Positions 8,201-16,618 of a stretch of 16,618 nucleotides of DNA are shown piece after piece. The number at the start of each line of letters is the position of its first letter. The first letter of the stretch is position 1. This DNA is from Thalassiosira profunda (lineage: Eukaryota > Bacillariophyta > Thalassiosirophyceae > Thalassiosirales > Thalassiosiraceae). The translations under genes were made by a program, and so were the position numbers. The notes beneath the pieces were generated by a model. That model saw only the letters and a program-made list of their open reading frames with translations. It ran no database searches and was not told the DNA's origin. Where the stretch lies: positions 1 to 16,618 of the forward strand of contig JALLAP010000196.1 in NCBI GenBank assembly GCA_036939355.1, written 5' to 3'.

Positions 8201-11200
8201 GTCTGCGTCCATCGTCAGGCAGGTGACGCCGCAACCGTCCTCGTTGACGGACAGCACCGTTAGATGCTGCCCTTCAATGGCAAGGAGCGAGCCCACCCCG
8301 ACAAGCCCCTCCGATATCGCGTTGGCGTCATCAATGATGATCCTCTTGCGCAGAATGGGATCGCTGCTGTCAGGATAGGCGACAGTGACAACGCCAACGC
8401 TGGCGTCCACCTCTGCTTCGACCACCAACAACTGCCCCAGTGCCACCCCATTGCTACTTGAAAATGCAGGGGTGGTGTCGTATTCGACGACAAAGCTCGC
8501 GAGCTCCGCCCCTCCAATGCTGCTGGGGCGATCCCACGATACTTGGAGGGACGTGGAGCTGTGTGCCATGGCGGCGACATTTTCCGGCACTTGCGGAGGG
8601 GTTTGATCCAAGCGGAGAGGAGATGGCCACACAAACGCCGGAGGGCCTTCGCCCACGCCGTTGTACGCGAACACCCTCACGTGCCAATCGTGAACAGACG
8701 TCAATCCTGACAGGACGGCGGAATAGGACGCGCGCCCCACCACAAACTGGCCACTTCCTTTGGTCACTTCGCTGACTGTCGCCGCTGGGTCGCTGATGGC
8801 GATGAGTGGCAAGTCGCCACGGTAAGAAAGGAAGTGCAGCAACAGCGTATCGCCAGAGCTAACGATGCCTCCGGTGCAGTCGACGCACGTCACTGCGATT
8901 CTTCCCACGCCGCTCTTTGAGTACGCATTGAGCTTGGCTTCCGCGTCTGCAACTGAATCGCCCAGGTTGATGACGTCCGACGTTTCTCCTCCGATAGTGA
9001 CTGAGAAAGGCGACGAGGCAACGGTGATGCTCTGAACCTCCTGCACAGTGCCAACGGTGGCCACGGCATTGCCCCCAATCGAGCAAGTTGTGCGGCCCAC
9101 GTCCGAGCACTCGAACAGATACGAGCCATCCACGCTGAGTTTGTGCGAAGACATGGGCGACAGAGCCGACGTGGGCCTGTGGTGTTGATCGCCCAAATTG
9201 TTCAGCGAGACAAATGTGACGAGCCAAGTGTAGCCATCAGGCGTCATGCAGCCAACCGACGGGTCGGGCGAACAATGGAGGGATCTGGAGACGTGAACTT
9301 CCTCGACGTTGCACAGATCTTCCAAGGCTGCCTTCACCTCTTCAGACGAGGCGTCGTGCGACAGTTGACCAGTCTTTTGGCCGTCGAACGAAAGCGCAAA
9401 CGTCCCTGATAGGTACGCCTCGCTGCTGGACGTGTCGACTTTGACTGTGACCGACTGCACGTCCGATATGGTCCCAATCGATGCTGACGAGAGCGACAAG
9501 GACCCCTGCGCGCCGCCATTAGGACCGCTGGTGAACGTTGGCAGTTCGTCATATTCCACTTTGTAATGCGTGATCGAACGACCGCCATTCTCCAAGGGCA
9601 GGTTCCACTGGACCAAAATCTCCGTGTCGGAAATGGCTTCGGCGAACACGTCCACGGGCTTCGAGGGCGGCTGAGGCGACACCTCGACGGCCCGCGGGTT
9701 GGATTGAGCAAAGGGGCCTACACCAAACGAATTCACTGACGCAACTCGCGCAAAGATTGGCTGGCCGCCGGTGTCAGTTGGCACATTGACATTGAGCACG
9801 TCCACGACGGAAACGCCAGGGTCGATGACCGCCTGCAAGTTTGCGCCATTGGCGCTGATGGGGAGCAGCCGCGACGCTGGCGTGTCTGCATCGCACTCAA
9901 CAAACGTCACGTCCCACGAGAAGCCATGGCGATTGATCTCTCGCGAAACGTCGACTGTGCAGGCCTGAGACAAAGCCTGGAGTGCAGCTGTCAAGTCGGC
10001 GGACGACGCATCGTACGGAATGTCCGTCGTCGTTTGGACTTCGTAAAACGGCACGTAGGGGATGGCCGCCTGCTCGACCGCGATGGGAGCAATGTCTCCA
10101 CCAAAGGCACCGCCCTCGGCTTGCGCATCAAGGCACCCATTCGACCCCACGTCGACGATTTGAAGGGGGGGCACGTTGCCTCGCACATTCAAGCCGGTGA
10201 ATGTGATGTGGTATTGGACGCCGGCGCCCACACCGCCAGGGACCGCAGGTAGGTCATCTTTCGTCACCTCGACTGCGTCAATGCCCTCCAACGCCTCGAG
10301 CTCAGCTTTCACGTCATTTGCACTTCCGTCCCACGCCAAACACCCGACAGCCCCGCCGGCGACAGTGCTTTGGGTCACCTCTGACTTGAAGCGGAGGCGA
10401 TATCCGGAACTGAGCGAGCTGCTGGGAGTCAGCGTCACGGCATCCGAGCTCGACCTAAGTGAGAAGGAGTGAACCTCGAACGATGAATGCTCCAATGCCG
10501 TGGCAGAGAGCGAGGCAGGCGCGCTTGCGTCCTCCTCGGAGCTGAGAGGAATCACTCTGTCTGTAAAATCTCGCTCCGTGTCGGTCGAAACGCGGAAGGT
10601 TTCGCCCAGCTCCGGGTGTCCCACCCGAAGCAGGTCGCCCCTGCGCAGCCTGCCACGAGCATCGATGCTCGAGCCAGCCGCGTCGACAGTGCTCAGATAC
10701 ACGTCGCCAACAGAGGGCGACTTGACGGCTCCCAACGACGTGTCCAAGAGAAAAATCGGCAGCTCATCGATGACCTCCAAGGCGCTATCCACGGAGAAAT
10801 TGGAGGTCTCGAAAGGATCGTCCACGGAACAGAGGGAGAGGTGCGTGTCATCGTAGACGTGGGAGTCTGACAGGCAGACGCGATATTCGACGCCCCCCAC
10901 CGACAGAAAGTCCCCTCTCGCCACAGCTGACGACAGACTCGTGGTTCCAGTCGAGCGCTCCAGAACATTGTCGCCATTGGTGACCTTGACCGTCGTCGCG
11001 CCGTCCCCCACAGGGACGGTGAAGTCGCCGTGGAAATCTCCCAACGAGAGGGTGAAGGTCGAGGCCACGTCCCAGGGCAGCGTGTGGGCTCGGGTAGTCA
11101 CTCGCTGCACCTTGTAGTCCGGCTGGACTGTTGCGCTCGTACTGTTGGCAAAGCCCGGGTCGGAGCTCGTTTCGACGACAAACTCTTCCACGGGCGCCCC

Positions 11201-14200
11201 GTTGGCCTCTGCCGCCGCCTCGAAGCTCACCAAGAGGGTGCTGTCGTCCAAGGGCCTGATGATGGGAGGGGAGGGATCGCTGGGCACTCCTCCCGGGGTG
11301 ATGGATGCGGGCATCGTGCTCACGGGCAAGCTTTCTCCCTTGTCCGCAATGGAGGACACTCGAGTGTAGTACGTCGCCCCCGTCACCAGATGCTCCAACT
11401 CGACTGACGTCGCAGTCGGATCTTGGACGAGGGTCGCATAGTAGTCGTCGGGCAACACGCCAGCAACGGTGCGCGTGATGGTAAATCCGAGAGGATTTGT
11501 CCCCACCAAGTTGGCCGTGTCGACCTGAAACTCAGGCTGAGGCCCAACGTTGGAGGTGAACGTCACAACCCAACGAAAGCCATCGAGACTGTCGTCGACT
11601 TCGCGCCTGACATCCACGTGGTTCACATTGGGCATTTGCTCCAGAGCGTTCTGCACTTCTGCGGCCGTCGCATCGTGTGCAATGGGCATGGATTTCGGCC
11701 GCGCAAAGACAGACACTGCCTCGCTGTTACCTTCTGCATAGACACTCGACAACGGAAGCCTGCCTGGCGTAAATGGATCCGTGTCGTGGACAAGGTAGGG
11801 GCTGTCTCCAATCAGGATTGCCTCTCCCCGATGCAAAAGGGGCGTCATGTCTGCGTGCGTTTCGACGTACTCGAGGCCGGCAGTCGCCTTGGCCGTGCCC
11901 AGAAACACACTCGTCGAAGCATCCAACTCGCCAAAATACAAGTGATAAGAGCCTCTTGTGAGACCTAGCCCAATTGTCGAGAGTTCCACCACCTCCTGCT
12001 CCCCAAAGAACGAGAAGGAAGCGCTGCTCGCGGCGTTGCTCTTGCGAAACCTCTCGACCTTGTACGCCTGGATGCCAGGGTCGTTCAGGTGCGCGTCGCT
12101 GGACCACGTGACATTGAGAGTGTTTTTATCGACGACACTGACGGATGCCGTGAACGGAGGTTGCGGAAAGCCCCGCGGCGTTTGCTTTGGAGGCGCGGTT
12201 GCAATCGATTTGCCAGTGCCCATTTCGCCATTTTCCGAGGAGACGCGAACGAAGTAGGCTCGGTTGGTCTCGAGGCCGTCAATGACAAACGTCGTGCCTA
12301 GAAGGTCCAAAGGACTCCCAAGGTCGCCGTTAAGGTCTTGCATGTCTCCCAGCGGCAACACTCGCAGGTGATTGCTGGACACAGCGATGGTGCTGGCCGT
12401 CGCCGACACCACCGAAAAGGTGTAGGGCTCGCTGTCGTCGTGGAAGAACACCGATATTTTCCGCTGGGGCACCAGGAGCTGGGCCGTCACTTCGTCGCCG
12501 CTGTAGGTAATCGTGTTTGTGGCCAAGTCAAAGGCGCTCACACAATAGCTGCACACCTGGGAGGCCGCATCCACCTGCGCCGATCCAAGGGACGATCCGT
12601 CTCCCAGCGGCGACGAAGCAAACGTCGGCGAGGAGTCCCACTCAATCAGAAACGAAGTGAGCGGAGATCCTCCGTCGTAGAAGGGCGGACCTACGTGCAC
12701 CTCGAGCGCCGTGGGAGAGCGCACTGATAGATAGGGAGGCACGTCCTCGCTGTACAGAGAGGTTGGGACGTCGGGACGCTGCAACGTGGGCGACGAAAAC
12801 TCTGGCGCCGTCTTTCGCCGCGGTCCAAAGCCAACTTGGTTACCAGCAGAGATCCGAACAAACACCTTCATGCCAGGAACCAGGTGCTCGACAGCGTAGT
12901 GCAGCGTGTCGTCCACCGTGAGCGCGTGAATGTCGCTAAGGATGTCAAAGCCATAGGCCGAATTGGAAGGGATCGTTCCCGCGCTGAGTTTGGCCACGTC
13001 GACCGTGCCTGCCACCATATCATCATCCACGATACTGTTCTCTGCGAGAGAAACGTCCAAGTCGCCCACCTCAGAGATAAAGGTGATGCGCCAAGTCAGG
13101 GGCTCTAGGGAGCTGACTTCCACCTCGCCAACGTTGAAGACATTTTCGACGATTGTCTTTAGCTGGGCGGCGGTGGTCTCTGCAGGAATGGCGGCCGAGG
13201 TGTAGCTTCCACTGACGACGGCGGTTGGCGAGGCTGTCGTGTCGACCACAAGCTGAAACGAGCCCGTGAGCAAGCCCACTGCGTCTGCGCCCGCCAAGCC
13301 GGATGCGGTCTGGAGGCCGACTTCAACCACTGTTGGGCTGAAGCTATCCCACGCTGTCCTGCTCCACTCCACGAGATAAGACGATACTTCGTCGCCTCCG
13401 TCTCCCACAAGGTCCGGCCGGTCGTTGCTGCTGTCCACTCTGGGAGGTTTCCACGAAACCAACAGAGACGTGCCAATGATGGCGCTGTCGCTCAAGCTGT
13501 TGTCCGGATACGCCGACGCGAGATAGTCAGGAGTCAAGCCTGAGAGCACGGGCTCAAATGGCGGATCGGGCCGCGTCATGGGCTTGATGGGCACGCCGCT
13601 GGTGGGCGGGCCGTAGCCTGCGGTGTTGTGCGCCGATACACGGACAAAGTAGTCGGTGCCCATTTCGAGCGAGTCGATCAGGAGCTCTCCAACCGCATTC
13701 TCGCCATCCTCGTCCAAGTACTGCGCAGTGACTTCGGTCGACCACAGCGAATCTACATCTTGGTCGTTCGACGGCAGAAACACAGACGACGGCGACCACT
13801 CGACGAGGAACTTGTCTGCGGGGACGCCATTGCTCTCCACGCCCACAGCCAGCGGAGACTCGAACGTCACCAGCAGCGAGTCTTTGGAGAATCGGTTGCG
13901 GTTGGACACGCTGGGGTAGGTTCCAACTTCGACTTGGGGAGGCGGTGGGACGGACCGGGCGACAATGCCGAACGTTTCGGCATCGATTTCGGCGCATTGG
14001 GCGCTTCCGCCTTCGCACGTGGGCACCGCGTGGCACGATCTCTCCAAGTAGTCTTGGGGAGTGGCGTATTGATCGTCGTGAATCAGCCCAACGGGGCTAA
14101 AGTCGCCGTACCAGCTGGGACCGCCCTCTCCCAGCTCGTTGGAAGGTACTATCAGCACCTTGTACCTCTTGCCGGGAACCAGATTGGTCGTCGTGATGGA

Positions 14201-16031
14201 GTAGCGAGAGCTCTCGTCAATGTCTTCAATGACTTGCGATGCCACTGGGTCGGACGAAACACCGTCAACGTCGTAAAAGTCCACCCTGTAGGAGGATGGG
14301 ACTTGGCCGTGATTCGGCTGGACGCCGTCCCATTCCACCTTCAACGAGGAGGATGCGGTTGGGACGGCATACACCTTGCAGTTTTGCGCGAGCCCGGGCT
14401 GCGACCTCGGCGTCTCCGCTTCCGGCGTTGCCGACACGTACGGGCCCACGCCATTGGCATTGACGCCCGCGACCTGCACGTAGTACTTGGTGCCAGGAGT
14501 GATGGCTGTGGAGTCCATGTCGGTCGACACCTCCACCGAAACTTGGCTCGACACATCGACGCCACCGGAGACGAACGGCGTTCCGCAATCTCCAACCGAC
14601 GCAAAAGGGGACGATGGATCGGAGACGACCAGCAGCTCCTCAACGGGATGTCCCAGAGTCGACGAAAAGCCTTGGCCAGAAAAGGTCACGCGGTACTCGT
14701 AGCCAATAATGCGATCCTCGTCCTCACCTTCAAACGGCTCCGTCAGGGTCGAGCGGCTCACACTGACGGTCTCATCGAAGGGGCTGTCATCAAAATTCAG
14801 CGCAACGTGCGACCGGAAGCTCTCGGCCGAGTTTCCTGCGCTCGACACATCAAAGCAAGAGCTCGGCGGCGAGGCGAAGTAAGCCTGGACCGTTTCAGGC
14901 TGCGCAGCAGAATCGGATGACGCCACATGCTCGGAAGCCAAGTCGACGGACGCAGGCCAGTTGTCCACGTTGGCCACGAGGTAGGCGTTGCCTTGGATGC
15001 GCATCAAGTCGCCCACCACAATGGGACTGGCGGGAGGCAGCGCGGCCGAGGGAGAAATGAGCACTTCGGTCGAGCCAGGCGAGGGCGTGAGGACTTGGAT
15101 GGACTTGCTCTGCGGTCCAACGTAGGCGATGCGGAGGGCTCCACCGTCAAAGAGGTCGTCACTCGATGGAACCGATGATTCAGGATGCTTGATCTTGATG
15201 GACTGCACTTCCGCGCCAATCTCAATATGACAGCTGCCCTCGCCGGAGCCCGTGGGGCAGCAATGCATTGGCGATCCGTCGCCCGTCACTGCGGGCACGT
15301 CGTACACCTGCGCATTCGATAACGAAGGGTGCGTGTCCCACATGATTCGGTACGCCTCGATGGAATCGGGGGCCGATGGGGGCGACGCTCCGCCAGCGCA
15401 ACCCGACGGCAGCACGCTGAACCCATTGATATCGTACTCCGCCGCCGACCACGCAAAACGCAGCCGATCTGCCGTGTCCGAATCGGTAGCCACCGCAAGA
15501 GATACGTCCGTCAAGAATCCGGGCAGCATTCCAATTGGCGTCGCTTGGGGAGGCTCTGACGAAATGGCATTGCTATACCCCTCACCGTAGGCCGACACGC
15601 GGACGAAGTACGATTCGCCCTCGTCCAACCCGGCAATGCGAAAGTCCGTCTCGTCCGCCGACACAACCTCGGACCGCACGAGGGGGCCGTCGACGCCGTT
15701 CCCGTAGGGATTCGTCGGCGACGCAATGCCGCCGGTCATCTCCCGATCGAGGTCCCATTCCNTCGACGCCGTTCCCGTAGGGATTCGTCGGCGACGCAAT
15801 GCCGCCGGTCATCTCCCGATCGAGGTCCCATTCCACCAAATATTTGGTGATTTCCCTCCCGCCATCGTAGAGGGGCGGCTCCCACGCCACCCCCAGCTCG
15901 GTCCGCGAGACGACGTGGAGGGTGACGTTGGTGGGGCCCGACGGCCGCGTGATGCGGGGCTTGACCCGCTTCCACAAGGCCGACGCGCTCGGCAGGAGCG
16001 CCAGCGAGGCAAGGGGCAGGAGCACCCGCAT
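5279..16031 (-). CDS. Giant secreted fibronectin type III protein (about 3,559 aa)
   Basis: The frame is open from the ATG at 16031 to the TGA at 5279 once the 73 nt of duplication plus N at 15690-15834 are counted once; the remaining 10,680 nt are exactly 3,560 codons. Residues 1-18 form a signal peptide with an ASA-type cleavage site. There follow 12 FN3 units, recognised by a Pro-rich start, YLVEWD-like strand C, and PG-x-x-YYVRV-x-A-x-N-x-x-G-x-GP near the end, plus the first residues of a thirteenth. Many units carry 100-500 residue insertions between the VEW strand and the closing strands. Cysteines are few, with clusters such as MHCCP and SCHAVPTC. No membrane helix or anchor is visible at the C-terminus, so secretion or surface adhesion is inferred. 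No enzyme motif is seen. The start has A at -3. Confidence 0.85.
5545..14702 (-). repeat. Recurring W-x-V-T-F beta modules inserted in the FN3 units
   Basis: The module pattern is VQ-x-(V/I)-x-(V/L), then GSF-x-L-x-(F/I), then DASS-x-x-(V/M)-x-x-AL-x-x-L, then V-x-V-(S/T)-(R/K), then G-(F/Y)-x-W-x-(V/I)-(T/E)-F. The closing strand is seen near 14690, 13088, 11568, 10207, 9911, 9219, 8836, 7190, 6562, 5848 and 5557. The copies at 14690, 5557 and 8836 are the most diverged. Some units hold two in tandem (8, 9, 11 and 12). I recall similar VQ-rich modules next to FN3 domains in protist giant proteins; I do not know a named Pfam family for them. Confidence 0.6.
7350..15020 (-). repeat. Second recurring module: GD-x-(I/L)-x-(I/V)-G-x-x-Y-x-V
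   Basis: Seven copies of a 30-40 residue segment are visible: near 14930-15020 (GDLMRIQGNAYLV), 11745-11850 (GEAILIGDSPYLV), 10830-10930 (GDFLSVGGVEYRV), 10549-10650 (GDLLRVGHPELGETFRV), 8190-8306 (GSLLAIEGQHLTV), 7565-7685 (GEMIVIGDESVEV) and 7350-7475 (GDVIQVRKYVGTSEYL). Each has a preceding Leu-x-x-G, and a following valine-rich turn and strand. They sit only inside the FN3 insertions. I do not recognise the family; a small beta barrel is a structural guess. Confidence 0.5.
15690..15834. repeat. Perfect 72-nt duplication flanking a single N (assembly join)
   Basis: Positions 15690-15761 and 15763-15834 are identical over 72 nt, with N at 15762 between them. The unit lies inside the first FN3 domain of the giant gene. 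With both copies kept, the 73 extra nt break the frame; with one copy, the 5' part and the long downstream frame join exactly. Two contig ends placed side by side without merging would give this pattern. A real duplication cannot be fully excluded. Confidence 0.9.
15978..16031 (-). other. Signal peptide of the giant FN3 protein
   Basis: The 18 residues begin Met-Arg, continue with a Leu/Ala-rich hydrophobic core and end Ala-Ser-Ala before a basic segment (LWKRVK). This is a classical secretory signal. It is lost if annotation starts at the artefactual downstream Met in the second frame. Confidence 0.8.
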
Positions 16032-16293
16032 GCTGGCTGCCCGAGGCAGGCGTCGCCCGCTGATCGGTTCGAGCCGCCGATCGACTCAGATCCTCTCAAC
16101 CCGATGCCATCAGCCGGCTGTTTTTTAAAATTTCAAACCAATTTGAATTTTCCATCTCAACTTTTGCAATCCTTTTAGTGCACATCTGATGTGCTCTTAC
16201 TCGTCGGAGTGTTATGCAACTTCACCTCATCTGATGTGCTCTCACTCCTCTCGTCTGATTTTTATCCATCGGTATCTTTGAAGTGCCTCCGAC
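16032..16293. promoter_or_regulatory. Promoter and 5' UTR region of the giant FN3 gene
   Basis: The 262 nt separate the stop of the upstream membrane-protein gene from the giant gene's start on the same strand. An AT-rich patch at 16121-16172 stands out from the GC-rich surroundings and holds a near-palindrome, AAAATTTCAAA / TTTGAATTTT, around CCAA (about 16127-16151). A weak 4-codon upstream ORF (ATG at 16110 to TGA at 16096) would lie in the 5' UTR if transcription starts in the AT-rich patch. The start site is inferred, not seen. Confidence 0.45.
16183..16247. repeat. 20-nt direct repeat with palindromic core in the giant-gene promoter
   Basis: Positions 16183-16202 and 16228-16247 match at 19 of 20 nt and share CATCTGATGTGCTCT exactly; the period is 45 nt. 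The first copy lies in a perfect palindrome, GCACATC-T-GATGTGC (16180-16194). Each holds an E-box-like CATCTG/CAGATG. The pair lies 150-215 nt upstream of the giant gene's start, a plausible place for transcription factor sites. Confidence 0.55.
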
Positions 16294-16618
16294 TCATCGA
16301 GGCCTCAGCCTCTTGTCGGGATCTATAGCCCCCAAATGGACCAAGCCGACATACCCGGCGCAGACGCCCAAATACGCGGTCAGGCCGCACGCCACGATGC
16401 GGGGGAACAGCCGCGCCGTTTGCAGCAGGGCCCTGAGGGCGAAGGTGATGGCTCCTCCCGCCACGCCCATCAGGGTTGATGGGCGAGAGGATACCCCCTC
16501 CGTCGCATGCTCCCATGGCGGCAGATCGAGCAGATAGACGACGAGTGCAAGCAAGGGGGAGAGCAGGACGCAGACGGCGACTCCGGTGAGGGCGGCGCCG
16601 ACGCTGGAGGGCGAGCGC
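16294..16618 (-). CDS. C-terminal part of a multi-pass membrane protein (partial)
   Basis: A frame stays open from the window edge to a TGA at 16294, giving 107 visible codons with no start in view. Three hydrophobic stretches are seen: one near 16600-16525 (Val/Leu-rich), one near 16478-16410 (LMGVAGGAITFALRALL) and one near 16397-16325 (VACGLTAYLGVCAGYVGL), ending in a basic tail DPDKRLRPR. The even alternation of hydrophobic helices and short polar loops suggests real coding sequence. I do not recognise the family. It lies upstream of the giant gene on the same strand, with 262 nt between. Confidence 0.6.
   Translation of the reverse strand, partial: RSPSSVGAALTGVAVCVLLSPLLALVVYLLDLPPWEHATEGVSSRPSTLMGVAGGAITFALRALLQTARLFPRIVACGLTAYLGVCAGYVGLVHLGAIDPDKRLRPR

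Larger units (their letters stand above)
5282..15948 (-). repeat. Array of 12 fibronectin III units plus the start of a 13th
   Basis: Approximate unit limits on the minus strand are 15948-15530, 15525-14402, 14399-14095, 13950-13570, 13569-12772, 12770-12166, 12165-11291, 11290-9671, 9669-8601, 8600-8008, 8007-6328 and 6327-5325. Residues SAPTAV at 5323-5282 look like the start of a thirteenth unit cut short by the stop. Units 3 and 4 are near normal FN3 size; units 8 and 11 exceed 1,600 nt because of insertions. Between units 3 and 4 is a Cys-bearing linker (about 14043-13942). Confidence 0.75.

Noticed and set aside
13628..14920. 430-residue plus-strand ORF
   Set aside because: It lies antisense to the giant FN3 gene, has an Arg/His/Val-rich composition typical of the complement of GC-rich coding sequence, and shows no domain.
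15690..15834. The 72-nt duplication as a genuine tandem repeat or mobile-element scar
   Set aside because: The copies are identical, separated by exactly one N, and break an otherwise open 10.7-kb frame; an assembly join explains all three.
1..16618. CRISPR arrays, transposons, rRNA or tRNA genes
   Set aside because: I saw no regularly spaced repeats, terminal inverted repeats with a transposase, or RNA gene signatures on either strand.

Overview
This window is nuclear DNA from a GC-rich, gene-dense eukaryote. The evidence is two short GT-AG introns (72 and 67 nt), Kozak-like start contexts with A at -3, no Shine-Dalgarno spacing or operon layout, and proteins of eukaryotic families. The fibronectin III array interleaved with VQ-type beta repeats is a style I associate with stramenopiles (oomycetes, brown algae, diatoms) and some other protists. 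A stramenopile-like protist or microalga is therefore my best guess, but only a guess.

Layout from left to right. Positions 1-497 are a gene-free 5' flank with long G tracts. Positions 498-3752 (+) encode a membralin (TMEM259) family ER membrane protein with an unusually long disordered N-terminus and a probable in-frame 72-nt intron. Only 57 nt after its stop, on the opposite strand, lies the end of a two-exon ankyrin-repeat gene (4539-3810, -). Positions 4540-5278 hold no convincing gene: they contain the ankyrin promoter and the 3' flank of the next gene. Positions 16031-5279 (-) are one giant, otherwise intron-free gene for a secreted protein of about 3,559 residues. It has 12 fibronectin type III (FN3) units, many of them split by long insertions built from two recurring beta modules. 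Positions 16032-16293 are its promoter region, with a 20-nt direct repeat. Positions 16294-16618 (-) are the C-terminal end of an unidentified multi-pass membrane protein that runs off the window.

Two points matter for anyone using the annotation. A perfect 72-nt duplication around a single N (15690-15834) is almost certainly an assembly join that breaks the start of the giant gene; counting one copy restores the signal peptide and the first FN3 domain in one frame. The intron in the membralin gene is a multiple of three without a stop, so an ORF caller reads through it and adds 24 residues inside the membrane domain.

The genes do not form an obvious pathway. Membralin is expected in the ER membrane (ER-associated degradation in animals), the ankyrin protein is probably a soluble scaffold, and the giant protein is probably extracellular or cell-surface. 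The most distinctive element is the nested architecture of the giant FN3 protein.
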